Numbered from the stretch's first letter, positions 24,873 through 33,529 are shown. The stretch is DNA of 35,495 nucleotides from a bacterium (GCA_030550015.1 JAUQQG010000031.1:1-35495); one strand, 5' to 3'. Notes: generated by a model not told the origin, from the letters alone. Translations and numbers: made by a program.

Positions 24873-26627
24873 TTAGCTCGCGGCGACAGTCTTGAGCTGC
24901 CGCTGGTACATCGAGATGATCTCCTCACACGTCGTGGCATCCTCGGGAGACTTATCATCGCGGTACCTCCCCGTGAACCGGGGGAACCGAATGGCGAGGC
25001 CGGCATTGGGTTTTATCGCGCCCCATCCGCAGGTGTGCGTTGGACTCAAGGTAATCTCCGCACCGATCACCTCGATCACCATCCCAGGGGCGAACCAGAC
25101 ATCGGCCTCCATCTTGGAGTCTACCCTGGGGTGTCGGTGATCCAGTTTGTATTCCTTGAGGCGCTTGGGGAGCTGTTCGAGGTCTTCATCCGAGAACCCT
25201 GAGCCACATTTGGTAACGGACCGGAAGAGGTCGGCCTTGGGGTCGTACGCAGCAAGGAGGAGCGCTCCATAGGTCCCTCCTCTCCTGCCACGCCCGTAGA
25301 AGGCGCCAACCACGACGAGATCCACTGTGTCGGTCATCTCGCTCTTGTAGTCCCGCTTGTACTTGATCCACAACCATCCCCGCGCTCCCGCTTGGTAGAC
25401 GGCCTTGGGATGGACCGCCTTGCAGATGACTCCCTCGCATCCATCCTGGATGGCCCGCTGGAAGAAGAGCTCGAGTTCTTCCGGGTCCTCGGTGATCAGG
25501 TATTCGGCGATACGGAACCGATCAGAGGGCTCGATGATCTTCTCCAGCATGCGGTGGCGCTCCTCATAGGACTTTAACGTGAGATCCTGCCCATCGACGT
25601 AGAGGACCTCGAAGGCGAACAGGGAGATAGGGTAGAGCTCCATCGCTTCGCGGATCCCGTACTTGCGCCGCCGGTGCATGAGCTCCTGGAACGGACGCAG
25701 CTCACCGGTATCGGGATCGATGGCGACGGCCTCGCACTCAATGATCGCGTCCTTTGCCTTGACGTGGGCTCGAACCAGCTCAATGGCGTCGGGATACTGC
25801 GCCGTGATATTTTCCAGGCGTCTGCTATAGAGGACCACATCCTTCCCTCTTTTGTGGACCTGGACTCGTTCGCCGTCGTACTTGTATTCAGCAATGCACC
25901 GTCCGCCCAGCTTCTGAAGGATCTCCTCGGGGGACGCCAGACGCTCGGCGAGCATGGGCCGGATAGGGTGCCCCACGGAAACGTGGAACTTCCGAACCTC
26001 CTCGATCCCACCCTTCGCCAGGGTCTCGGCGACAAGCCCCAAATCCGAGGAGAGGTTATAGGCACGCTCAAGATCCACCCTGAACCTCTTGTCCCCTGCG
26101 AGGGCCACAGCGAGCGCATCGAGGACGGTCATATCCCCAACACCCAGGCGTAGCTTCCCCGTGACCGTGCGGACAATGTACTTGGCCTCTTTCGGGGAGG
26201 CCCTCCGCAGGAGATCTCGGAGCAGGTTGATCTTCTTCTCCTGGGATCCTGCCCCCGACGCCCTGGCCATCTCGTCCAGGGTGGAGTAGACGTCTTGCAC
26301 GGTAAGACGCTCCCCTTTCGGGCGATGCCCCTCCATCAGGCGCATGGTGGCTTCTCCCAAGTCCCCGAGGGCGTGGAGCTGCTTCTGGACCTCTGTCTCG
26401 CTCACCGAAGCGGCCTGGGCGACGGCTCGGATCGCCAGTTTCTCCGCGACCCCCACCTCCACCCCCACGTAATCGGGATAGAGTTTCCCCTGAGTCAGGT
26501 AAACCACTTGAGGGAGGACTGCCTTGGGGGTCATCTTGAACAGGTCCACAAGGAGCTGGGTCATCTCCAACCGACCGGTGGTCCGCTCGATACGCTCATA
26601 AGCTTCCGCAATGCGAGCGTATTCCAT
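24873..26627 (-). CDS. lig: Archaeal-type ATP-dependent DNA ligase
   Basis: Replicative-type ATP-dependent ligase of 584 aa, close to the length of archaeal Lig1 and unlike the short bacterial LigD or LigC. An N-terminal DNA-binding domain includes TGKLRLGVGDMTVLDALA. The adenylation domain has the lysine motif I EYKYDGERVQVHK, motif Ia YSRRLENIT, motif III FEVLYVDG, motif IV EGVICKAV and motif V WIKYKRDY. A C-terminal OB fold ends with RFPRFTGRYRDDKSPEDATT, the archaeal motif VI region (R-F-P-R). ATG 26625-26627 follows GGAGGCGGAGAGGGA; the frame extends 19 codons more without homology. Bacteria normally use NAD-dependent LigA, so this is probably a transferred additional or replacement ligase. 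Confidence 0.94.
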   Translation of the reverse strand: MEYARIAEAYERIERTTGRLEMTQLLVDLFKMTPKAVLPQVVYLTQGKLYPDYVGVEVGVAEKLAIRAVAQAASVSETEVQKQLHALGDLGEATMRLMEGHRPKGERLTVQDVYSTLDEMARASGAGSQEKKINLLRDLLRRASPKEAKYIVRTVTGKLRLGVGDMTVLDALAVALAGDKRFRVDLERAYNLSSDLGLVAETLAKGGIEEVRKFHVSVGHPIRPMLAERLASPEEILQKLGGRCIAEYKYDGERVQVHKRGKDVVLYSRRLENITAQYPDAIELVRAHVKAKDAIIECEAVAIDPDTGELRPFQELMHRRRKYGIREAMELYPISLFAFEVLYVDGQDLTLKSYEERHRMLEKIIEPSDRFRIAEYLITEDPEELELFFQRAIQDGCEGVICKAVHPKAVYQAGARGWLWIKYKRDYKSEMTDTVDLVVVGAFYGRGRRGGTYGALLLAAYDPKADLFRSVTKCGSGFSDEDLEQLPKRLKEYKLDHRHPRVDSKMEADVWFAPGMVIEVIGAEITLSPTHTCGWGAIKPNAGLAIRFPRFTGRYRDDKSPEDATTCEEIISMYQRQLKTVAAS

Positions 26628-26855
26628 TCCCTCTCCGCCTCCATTCCCACGAGGGAGACCTCTGTATATTTTGTAATTCGGCACACTCCCTCCGGTCCCT
26701 GTTGAATACCAGGCAAACAGAGAGATTTCACTGGAGTGATGGAGAGGGAAGGAGGCGAAGGGGAAAGATGGAATTTAAGGAAGAAGTGTCCGGGCTCCCC
26801 AGGGATGTCCCAGGGTGGAGTTTCCCCGGAAATCTGCGGAGAAAGGAAGAGGATC
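26628..26855. other. Intergenic region between divergent lig and pdaD
   Basis: 228 bases shared by two divergent operons. On the minus strand TATACA (26663-26668) could be a -10 for lig, but no good -35 is at the right distance. No convincing pdaD promoter was seen. Purine-rich plus-strand sequence at 26736-26855 is open in one frame but has no recognisable protein. Confidence 0.4.
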
Positions 26856-27317
26856 ATGTGGGAGGTACCAAAAGCCATCTCTCTCGTCGCGGGTGCTGGT
26901 GAGGGGTCGACCGAGATCAATGCCTTTGACCGGGCGCTCCTTGACGCCGGGATCGCCAACCTCAACTTCATTCGGGTGACCAGCATCCTTCCCCCGCAAG
27001 CGAAGATCGTTCCCTTGCGCACCATTGTCCCAGGGAGGTTGACCCCTGCTGTGTACACCCGCGTGACCAGCAGGGAACCGGGGCACAAGATCGCCGCTGC
27101 CATCGCTGTAGGGATCAGCAAGGAGGACTATGGAGTCATTATGGAGGAAGCTTGTCATGGAACAGCAAAGGAAGCGGAGGCGAAGGTGCGGGCGATGGTG
27201 GAGGAGGCATTTGCGATCCGGAACCTCCCCCTCCTGGAGATCGCTGTGATCAGCCGGGAGCATGTGGTGGAACGGTGCGGATGCGTTGTCGCAGCCGCGA
27301 TTTTTTGGCCAGAATAA
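26856..27317 (+). CDS. pdaD: Pyruvoyl-dependent arginine decarboxylase
   Basis: Converts arginine to agmatine with a self-generated pyruvoyl group. The 153-aa product aligns with the Methanocaldococcus enzyme: SLVAGAGEGSTEINAFDRAL, LLDAGIANLNFIRVTSILPP, IMEEACHG (with the catalytic glutamate of the archaeal IMEY) and a C-terminal GCVVAAAIFW. The self-cleavage site of the archaeal enzyme is Ser-Ser in ISSIMPP; here it is Thr-Ser (VTSILPP), so cleavage before the serine remains possible. The frame extends 40 codons upstream, but ATG 26856 after AGAAAGGAAGAGGATC is where homology begins. speE follows after 15 bases. This enzyme type is common in archaea and scattered in bacteria. Confidence 0.93.
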   Translation: MWEVPKAISLVAGAGEGSTEINAFDRALLDAGIANLNFIRVTSILPPQAKIVPLRTIVPGRLTPAVYTRVTSREPGHKIAAAIAVGISKEDYGVIMEEACHGTAKEAEAKVRAMVEEAFAIRNLPLLEIAVISREHVVERCGCVVAAAIFWPE

Positions 27318-27332
27318 GCGCAGGTGAGGGAA

Positions 27333-28205
27333 ATGCAGACATGGCTTATTGACCAAGGAGGAAAAAGCTTTGGGGGCGCCTTCCTTGTCCAGGAGGAGCT
27401 CTATAACCAGGCTTCACCCTTCCAGCACATCCGGGTCATCGTCAATGCAGACTTTGGGAGGATGCTGATCCTGGACGAGGCCGTGCAAACCAGCGAGCGT
27501 GACGAGTACTTTTACCATGAGATGCTCACCCACGTCCCACTGTGCACCCACCCGGATCCACGCACGGTCCTGATTATCGGAGGCGGAGACGGGGGGCTAC
27601 TGGAAGAAGTCCTCAAGCATCCTGTGGATAAAGTGACCATGGTGGAGATCGATCCAACTGTGGTTGAGGTATCCCGCAGGTATCTTCCGGGAATCTCCGC
27701 CAACGCTTTCGACGACCCTCGGACGGTCCTGGTATTCGGGGACGGAGCGCGGTTTGTGCAGGAGACACAGGAGCGTTTCGATGTTGTCCTGGTGGACTCC
27801 ACAGACCCCAAGGGGCCGGCGGTGAACCTGTTCGCTGCGGAGTTCTACGTGGCCATTGCCCAGAAGCTTACCCCGCAAGGGATCCTGGCTGTACAGAGCG
27901 GCTCCCCGCTGTACCAGCAGAAGGTAATCCGCATGGTCCGACGGAACATGGGAACCATCTTCCCCATTGTCCGGACCTACCTCTGCCCGGTGCCCACCTA
28001 CCCGGGTGGCCTCTGGTCGTTCACCCTGGGATCGCTCTCCCGAGATCCCCTCACCGTCCCTGAGCAGGAGATCGAAAGGAGGATGGCCTCGATCGCAACA
28101 TTCTACTACACCCCTTCTGTCCATCGGGAGGCGTTTCGGATCCCGGCACCTATCTGGGCCGAGCTGGAAGACAATGCAAAGGTTCCTGGCGAGCAAGGAG
28201 GTTAG
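27333..28205 (+). CDS. speE: Spermidine synthase (canonical aminopropyltransferase)
   Basis: Second aminopropyltransferase, 290 aa. VQTSERDEYFYHEMLTHVPL contains the Asp/Tyr/His contacts of spermidine synthase, and IIGGGDGGLLEEVLKHP is the canonical dcSAM loop with D-G-G, unlike the EGAT of the minus-strand paralogue. MVEIDPTVVE and LVDSTDPKGPA, the latter with the catalytic aspartate, follow. Putrescine or agmatine is the likely acceptor. ATG 27333 has GGTGAGGGAA in front; a GTG at 27324 is too close to the upstream stop to be favoured. It lies between pdaD and speB and overlaps speB by 32 bases, so the three genes form one operon. Confidence 0.93.
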   Translation: MQTWLIDQGGKSFGGAFLVQEELYNQASPFQHIRVIVNADFGRMLILDEAVQTSERDEYFYHEMLTHVPLCTHPDPRTVLIIGGGDGGLLEEVLKHPVDKVTMVEIDPTVVEVSRRYLPGISANAFDDPRTVLVFGDGARFVQETQERFDVVLVDSTDPKGPAVNLFAAEFYVAIAQKLTPQGILAVQSGSPLYQQKVIRMVRRNMGTIFPIVRTYLCPVPTYPGGLWSFTLGSLSRDPLTVPEQEIERRMASIATFYYTPSVHREAFRIPAPIWAELEDNAKVPGEQGG

Positions 28206-29010
28206 TCATCCTCAGGTCGCGATCATCGGGCTTCCCTACGACGCCACTGCGACCTTCCGCCGTGGAGCACGGTTTGCTCCAGCAGCCATCCGCTGGGCTT
28301 CGTGGAGCATCGAGTCCTACAGCCCCGTCCTGAACCGGGATCTAGAAAATCTCTGCCTCCAAGATTTCGGCGACGTGGAGCTTCCTGACCCTCCAGAGGA
28401 GATGATCGAGTCGGTAATGCAGACGATGCATGCCCTCCCTGAGGGTTGTCTCCCTCTCCTCCTGGGCGGGGAGCATACGATCACCCTTGGGGCGGTCAGG
28501 GCGCTCGCTCGACGTTACCCCCGACTCGCTGTTCTGAACCTAGACGCGCACCTGGACATGCGGGATCGCTATGAGGGGAAATCTCTTTCCCATGCCACCG
28601 TGATGCGCAGGCTCGCGGAGGAACTTCCAGGATCTCTCGTCCAGCTGGGCGTCCGCTCTGGGGTCCCTGAGGAGTTCGAGGCCGCACGCCGCCTGTGCCT
28701 ATGGTCCTCCCCCTACCTCTTTCTTCCCCCATCGATCTATGAGATGCTCCGGGAGAGGCCTATCTACCTCACCGTAGACATCGATGTCCTCGATCCCGCC
28801 TACGCCCCGGGAACCGGGAATCCGGAGCCGGAGGGACTCTCGGCCCACGAGCTCCTTCGCTTCCTCCGGCACCTCCAGTCCTTGCACGTTGTGGGCATGG
28901 ATGTGGTGGAAGTCTCTCCTCCCTACGACCCTTCCGGCATGACCGCGGTCCTCGCGGCGAAGATCGCCAGGGAAGCCATCCTCTGCTTTGTTCCACACCT
29001 TTCGTGCTGA
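28174..29010 (+). CDS. speB: Agmatinase/aminopropylagmatinase family ureohydrolase
   Basis: Dimanganese ureohydrolase, 278 aa. The metal ligands are visible: H101 in LLGGEHTITLG, D124-H126-D128 in LNLDAHLDMRD, H140 in SHATVMRR, and the pair in TVDIDVLDPAYAPGTGNPEPEG (about 195-201). With pdaD and speE upstream, it should release urea either from agmatine (giving putrescine) or from N1-aminopropylagmatine (giving spermidine, as described in Thermus). The family alone does not separate these. The frame extends 69 codons upstream inside speE, but homology begins at ATG 28174, 32 bases before the speE stop. It converges on the dipeptidase gene; the 70-base gap has no clear terminator. Confidence 0.92.
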   Translation: MQRFLASKEVSHPQVAIIGLPYDATATFRRGARFAPAAIRWASWSIESYSPVLNRDLENLCLQDFGDVELPDPPEEMIESVMQTMHALPEGCLPLLLGGEHTITLGAVRALARRYPRLAVLNLDAHLDMRDRYEGKSLSHATVMRRLAEELPGSLVQLGVRSGVPEEFEAARRLCLWSSPYLFLPPSIYEMLRERPIYLTVDIDVLDPAYAPGTGNPEPEGLSAHELLRFLRHLQSLHVVGMDVVEVSPPYDPSGMTAVLAAKIAREAILCFVPHLSC

Positions 29011-29080
29011 AGTGTGCGAAGGTAGCTGAGGTACTCCGAGATGGGATTTCTCCATCCCCCTGGGATCCGGTAAGATTGCG

Positions 29081-30052
29081 TCAGTGCCTCCAGACCTCCC
29101 GGAAGACGCGCAGGGCGTTTCTGCCTAAAATCTTCTTCACCTCTTCTTCCGTGTACCCCCGCGCGAGCAGTCCCCGGGTGATGGCAGGGACTTTACTCAC
29201 ATCTTCGAGCCCCGCTGGAGTCTTGGAGATCCCGTCGAAATCCGATCCCAGAGCGACGTGGTCGACCCCCATGACGCGCGCCATGTAGGTGATATGCTCG
29301 AGCACACTCTCCACCGTTGCGTCTCCGCGGCCGAGGAATTCTGGGTAGAAGTTCACTCCCACCACGCCTCCGCGCGCAGCAATCGCCCGGAGCTGTTCAT
29401 CTGTGAGGTTGCGCGGGTGGGGAGCTAGGGCAGCCGCATTGGAGTGGGTAGCGACCACAGGTCCCTTCGCCACCTCCAGTGCCTGCCAGAACGCCTGCTC
29501 GGAGAGGTGGGAGACGTCAAGAACCATGCCCAGTTCGTCCATGCGCTCGATGACATCCTTGCCAAGGGGAGTAAGCCCACCATGGACCTGCTCCCTCGCC
29601 CCATCTGCGAGAGCGTTGGCGTGGTTCCAGGTCAACGAGAGCATCCGGACCCCTTGCGCATAGAGGTGGTCCAAATTCTCCACCCTGCCCTCCAGGGCAT
29701 CCCCGTTCTCCACCGCGAGGACCGCAGCTACCTTCCCCTGCTGGAGGAGGGATTCGATCTCCTCCACGGTCCTGGCGTGCCCGATCGCTTCCCTATTGTG
29801 CTGGATCTCCCTGTGGAAGGCCTCGATGAGCTCCACAGCCCGCTGATATCCCCTTCCTGCCATTTCTGGAGCGATGTACAGAGCGAAGACCTGGACATCC
29901 ACCCCTCCCGCCTTTAACCTGGGGAGGTCGATGTGCCCTTCCTGAGGGCCTGAGGGAACGAGGGTGCGCTTCCCTGCCTGGAGGTCCTGCAGGGTATCGC
30001 AGTGGAGGTCCACGACCACTGCCTCAAAATGGATCCTCTCAGATGTCTGCAT
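29081..30052 (-). CDS. Membrane dipeptidase (renal dipeptidase family, M19)
   Basis: Zinc dipeptidase of 323 aa. Family signatures are VVDLHCDTLQDL (HxD metal ligands), VLAVENGDALEGRVENLDHL (bridging glutamate), LTWNHANALADGA, LDVSHLSEQAF (His ligand), ATHSNAAALAPHPRNLTDEQ (His ligand plus substrate residues) and GSDFDGI. No signal peptide is visible, so it is probably cytoplasmic in spite of the family name. M19 enzymes hydrolyse dipeptides, including some with D-residues. The ATG at 30050-30052 follows GGAGGAGAATCCC. It is the last gene of the leuS-comEA-mazG series, 57 bases after mazG. Confidence 0.93.
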   Translation of the reverse strand: MQTSERIHFEAVVVDLHCDTLQDLQAGKRTLVPSGPQEGHIDLPRLKAGGVDVQVFALYIAPEMAGRGYQRAVELIEAFHREIQHNREAIGHARTVEEIESLLQQGKVAAVLAVENGDALEGRVENLDHLYAQGVRMLSLTWNHANALADGAREQVHGGLTPLGKDVIERMDELGMVLDVSHLSEQAFWQALEVAKGPVVATHSNAAALAPHPRNLTDEQLRAIAARGGVVGVNFYPEFLGRGDATVESVLEHITYMARVMGVDHVALGSDFDGISKTPAGLEDVSKVPAITRGLLARGYTEEEVKKILGRNALRVFREVWRH

Positions 30053-30109
30053 GGGATTCTCCTCCGGGTCACGAAATCGCTTCTCGTTGGTCTTCTCCCA
30101 AAGGTTCTG

Positions 30110-30418
30110 TTACGAGCGCGCCTCCCCTGGACAAGCGCAGGGGATCGCTTTGCACTTGGGGCACCCGCGGGCGTACCTGGCCATTGCCTCCGCCATGTCA
30201 ACCCCGCAGAGGGCTGCAAGGCTCACGAGCCACGCCAGGACGTCGGAGAACTCTTCCAGTTGCTTCACTCGGTCCCCAGACCTCAGTGCCCTGGCGAGCT
30301 CCCCGACCTCCTCGACGAGCCAGCGGAAGGTTCCCTCAGTGCCGCGAGCCCCGTCGCGCTCCCCATAGGTCCTCACAATGATCGACTGGAACTCCCGAAT
30401 GTCCACAGGAACCTCCAT
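30110..30418 (-). CDS. MazG-like nucleotide pyrophosphohydrolase with a cysteine tail
   Basis: Single-domain MazG-type all-alpha NTP pyrophosphatase, 102 aa. The metal-binding signature is FRWLVEEVGELARAL (E-E-x-x-E), followed further on by EEFSDVLAWLVSLA (E-x-x-D). The C-terminus carries a Cys cluster, GCPKCKAIPCACPG, which could bind a metal; similar tails occur in related small MazG proteins. The preferred ATG at 30416-30418 is preceded by GGAGGGATCACTCCC, in which GGGA can pair with TCCC, so the ribosome binding site may be partly folded. The frame extends 23 codons upstream into the comEA end without homology. It sits 40 bases after comEA. Confidence 0.85.
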   Translation of the reverse strand: MEVPVDIREFQSIIVRTYGERDGARGTEGTFRWLVEEVGELARALRSGDRVKQLEEFSDVLAWLVSLAALCGVDMAEAMARYARGCPKCKAIPCACPGEARS

Positions 30419-30458
30419 CAAAGGGAGTGATCCCTCCGAAAATAGCCCCTCCTTCCCA

Positions 30459-31022
30459 TCACGGGGTGAGCTCCCGGACGGTAACATAGGGACGCAATTT
30501 TGCCACTAGCTTGGGGCCTACTCCCCTTACTTTGAGCAACTCCTCCACCCTACGAAAAGGTCCGGCTTTGCTCCGATACTCCACGATTCGCCTTGCCAAG
30601 ACAGGTCCGATCCCTGGAAGGGCTTCCAGCTCCGCTACGGACGCTTTGTTGAGGTCGATCACGCCCTCTCTCGCCCCTGGCTGTGCGCCTTTCGATCGGG
30701 GTAGGCGTGGGGGGACCACCACACGATCCCCATCGCGCAATGGCATTGCAAGATTCAACCCTCGAAGGTCCGCCTCCTCCGTCGGCCCTCCTGCCTTGGT
30801 GAGGATATCCCCTACGCGCGACCCAACCCGAAGGCGGTAGAGACCTGGGAAACGGACAGCACCGGAGATATGTACAGCGATCAGGGAAGGAACTGCAAGG
30901 TCTTCCGCTGGGGGCGGCGCAGGAGGGTACGCTGCGAGGAAGAGGCGTACGAGCGCCCCAACAAGAATGGCGCCGATCCCCATCGCCAGGAGCACCCACT
31001 CTGTTCTCCTCGGCCACGTCAT
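30459..31022 (-). CDS. comEA: ComEA-type DNA-binding competence protein
   Basis: Membrane-anchored DNA receptor of natural transformation, 187 aa. Residues 8-31 form a transmembrane anchor (WVLLAMGIGAILVGALVRLF). An SLBB-like domain follows (IAVHISGAVRFPGLYRLRVG, then GDILTKAGGPTEEADLRGLN). The C-terminal part has two helix-hairpin-helix motifs, VAELEALPGIGPVLARRIVE and VEELLKVRGVGPKLVAKLRP, introduced by DLNKAS, the usual ComEA pattern. The start ATG 31020-31022 is 5 bases after the leuS stop, so it is co-transcribed and also under T-box control. The comEC channel gene, often adjacent, is not in this window. Confidence 0.92.
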   Translation of the reverse strand: MTWPRRTEWVLLAMGIGAILVGALVRLFLAAYPPAPPPAEDLAVPSLIAVHISGAVRFPGLYRLRVGSRVGDILTKAGGPTEEADLRGLNLAMPLRDGDRVVVPPRLPRSKGAQPGAREGVIDLNKASVAELEALPGIGPVLARRIVEYRSKAGPFRRVEELLKVRGVGPKLVAKLRPYVTVRELTP

Positions 31023-31027
31023 CGGGG

Positions 31028-33478
31028 CTACTCGGTGACCACATTCACGAGGCGGCCTGGAACGACGATAACTTCCTTGACCCGCTTCCCATTTAAGAAC
31101 TTGCGGACCTTCTCCCTCCCTAGGGCCAACTCCCGCGCCATCTCCTCGGTGATGTCTGCGGAAACGGTGACCCGGTCGCGGACCTTCCCATCCACCTGGA
31201 TGACCAGGGTGATCTCCTCCTCCTTTACCCACTCCTCTTCCCAGCGAGGCCACGGCTGGTTGTGGACGCTGTATTCCCCTCCTAGACGTGCCCACAGCTC
31301 CTCTGCCAAATGCGGCGTGATCGGAGCCAGGAGGAGGACGAGAGTGCGGATCGCCTCATCCCATAGCTCGTGCCGTGCAAGAGGAGTCTCCTTGGCCCTT
31401 GCGAGGTAATTGGTGTACTCCATGAGCGCCGCGATCATGGTGTTGAACCGGAAGTTCTCTATATCCTCCGTAGCTTTCTTGATGGTCCGGTGGATCCACC
31501 GGCGCATCTCCCGGATGGCTTTCTGGCTAGGCCGGCCCTGGACAGGCCCCGGCGGCTCCGTCACCAACGCCCAGACCCGGTGCAGCCAGCGGTGGACCCC
31601 TTCGATTCCCTGAGGATCCCATGGCCCGCCCTCGTTCCACGGCCGCATGAACATGAGGTAAGCCCGCACCGTGTCAGCCCCGTACCGCTGGACCTGCTCG
31701 TCGGGATCGACCACGTTCCCTCTCGATTTGCTCATACGCTGCCCGTCGGGGCCGAGGATGATCCCTTGGTTATACAGACGAAGCATGGGCTCGTCGAACC
31801 AGACCAACCCGAGATCCCGCATCGCTTTCGTGAAAAAGCGCGTGTACAGCAAGTGCATGGTGGCGTGTTCGATCCCACCCGTGTACTGGTCTACGGGGAG
31901 CCAGTAGCGCGCGACCTCAGGATCGAAGGGACCTTCCTGGTAGTGGGGGCTCAGGTAGCGGTACTGGTACCAGGAGGAGTCTACGAATGTGTCCATCGTG
32001 TCCGTCTCACGCTCCGCAGGGCCCCCGCAGCGTGGGCAGGTAGTCTTTCGGAAGCCCTCGTGGTACTTAAGCGGCGACTCCCCTGTGGGAAGGAACTCAG
32101 CATCGTGAGGCAGGATCACCGGAAGGTCTTCTTCAGGGACGGGAACGGTGCCGCAGCTCGGGCAGTAGATGATGGGGATGGGAGTCCCCCAGTAGCGCTG
32201 GCGGCTGATGAGCCAGTCGTGCATGCGGTAGTTGGTCTTGCGGCGGCCGATCCCCTTTTCCTCCATGTAGTCGGCGATGCGTTCCCACCCCTCCTTGGAG
32301 GGAAGGCCGGTGAAGGGTCCAGAGTTGACCATGGTGCCTTCCTCGATGTAGGCCTGCTCCAAGGGTTCCCCGTTCCACCCAGGGGGAGCGATGACCACCC
32401 GAATCTCCAGGCCGTACCGCCGGGCGAAGTCAAAGTCCCGCTCGTCATGGGCAGGAACCCCCATGATTGCCCCCGTGCCATAGGTGAGCAGGACGTAGTC
32501 GGCGATCCAGATGGGCACTTCCTCGCCGTTCATGGGGTTGATGGCATAGGCGCCGATGAAAACCCCATCCCTTTCGCGCTCAGTGGCCTGGCGCTCGATA
32601 TCGGAGGAACGCGCAGCCTTCATCTTGTAGGCCTCCACGGCCTCCCGGCACTCCGGCGTTGTCAGCCTGTCCACAAGGGGATGCTCCGGGGCCAGCACGA
32701 CGAAGGTCATCCCGTACACGGTGTCAGGGCGCGTGGTGAATACAGGGATTTCCACGTCGGGATGGCCCTTGACAGGGATGCGGAACTCCACACCGCGGCT
32801 GGGGCCAATCCAGTTCTGCTGGAGGATGCGCACAGGTTCGGGCCAGTCAAGCTTGCTGAAGTCCAACAGCTCCTCCGCGTACGCGGTGATCCGGAAGAAC
32901 CACTGCTCCAGGGTCTTCTTGATCACCGGCGTCCCACACCGTTCACACACGCGTTCCTCCCCCACCACCTGCTCGCGCGCAAGCGAGGTATTGCACTTCG
33001 GGCACCAGTCCACGGGGGCGAGTGCGCGGTAGGCCAGGCCACGTTCGTAGAACTTCAGAAAGAACCATTGGTTCCACTTGTAGTATTCGGGGTCACAAGT
33101 GACGATCTCCCTGTCCCAGTCCCACATTGCGCCCATGGATCTCAGTTGCCTGCGCATGCGCTCGATGTTCTGCATGGTCCAGGTATAGGGGTGAATGCCG
33201 TGATTGATGGCTGCGTTCTCCGCGGGGAGGCCGAAAGCGTCAAACCCAATAGGGAGCATCACGTTGTACCCGCGCATGCGCAGGTATCGCGCTTTCGCAT
33301 CGGAGGGTGCCATGGCATACCAGTGCCCAATGTGCAGGTCCCCGGAGGGGTACGGATACATGGTGAGGAAGTAGTACTTGGGGCGGGGGTCGAAATCCGG
33401 AGCATGGTAGAGCTTGTCACGCTCCCAACGCTCCTGCCATCGCGCTTCGATTTCCTGGGGATTATACCGCTCAGCCAT
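31028..33478 (-). CDS. leuS: Leucyl-tRNA synthetase
   Basis: Class I synthetase of 816 aa, the bacterial length. The HIGH motif is YPSGDLHIGHWYAMAPSD near residue 40; the CP1 editing domain is present with VFTTRPDTVYGMTFVVLAPE (T-rich editing site) and GTGAIMGVPAHDERDFDFA with its conserved Asp. KMSKS is QRMSKSRGNVVDPDE. The zinc-type CPKCNTSLAREQVVGEERVC lies between. A C-terminal domain ends ITEEMARELALGREKVRKFL. All activities appear intact. The ATG at 33476-33478 lacks a strong ribosome binding site but fits the family start MAERYNPQEIEARWQERWE. Transcription is expected from 33910 through the T-box leader, which contains tRNA-Ala. Confidence 0.97.
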   Translation of the reverse strand: MAERYNPQEIEARWQERWERDKLYHAPDFDPRPKYYFLTMYPYPSGDLHIGHWYAMAPSDAKARYLRMRGYNVMLPIGFDAFGLPAENAAINHGIHPYTWTMQNIERMRRQLRSMGAMWDWDREIVTCDPEYYKWNQWFFLKFYERGLAYRALAPVDWCPKCNTSLAREQVVGEERVCERCGTPVIKKTLEQWFFRITAYAEELLDFSKLDWPEPVRILQQNWIGPSRGVEFRIPVKGHPDVEIPVFTTRPDTVYGMTFVVLAPEHPLVDRLTTPECREAVEAYKMKAARSSDIERQATERERDGVFIGAYAINPMNGEEVPIWIADYVLLTYGTGAIMGVPAHDERDFDFARRYGLEIRVVIAPPGWNGEPLEQAYIEEGTMVNSGPFTGLPSKEGWERIADYMEEKGIGRRKTNYRMHDWLISRQRYWGTPIPIIYCPSCGTVPVPEEDLPVILPHDAEFLPTGESPLKYHEGFRKTTCPRCGGPAERETDTMDTFVDSSWYQYRYLSPHYQEGPFDPEVARYWLPVDQYTGGIEHATMHLLYTRFFTKAMRDLGLVWFDEPMLRLYNQGIILGPDGQRMSKSRGNVVDPDEQVQRYGADTVRAYLMFMRPWNEGGPWDPQGIEGVHRWLHRVWALVTEPPGPVQGRPSQKAIREMRRWIHRTIKKATEDIENFRFNTMIAALMEYTNYLARAKETPLARHELWDEAIRTLVLLLAPITPHLAEELWARLGGEYSVHNQPWPRWEEEWVKEEEITLVIQVDGKVRDRVTVSADITEEMARELALGREKVRKFLNGKRVKEVIVVPGRLVNVVTE

Positions 33479-33529
33479 ACGCTTCCCCCCTGCTGCTCCG
33501 TTTTGGATCTCTTCCTAGTTTTGAACTAA

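Noticed and set aside
31370-33529. A 719-codon plus-strand open frame antisense to leuS
   Set aside because: It mirrors leuS with its full set of motifs on the other strand. The translation has low-complexity composition and no recognisable domain, as expected for a GC-rich antisense frame.
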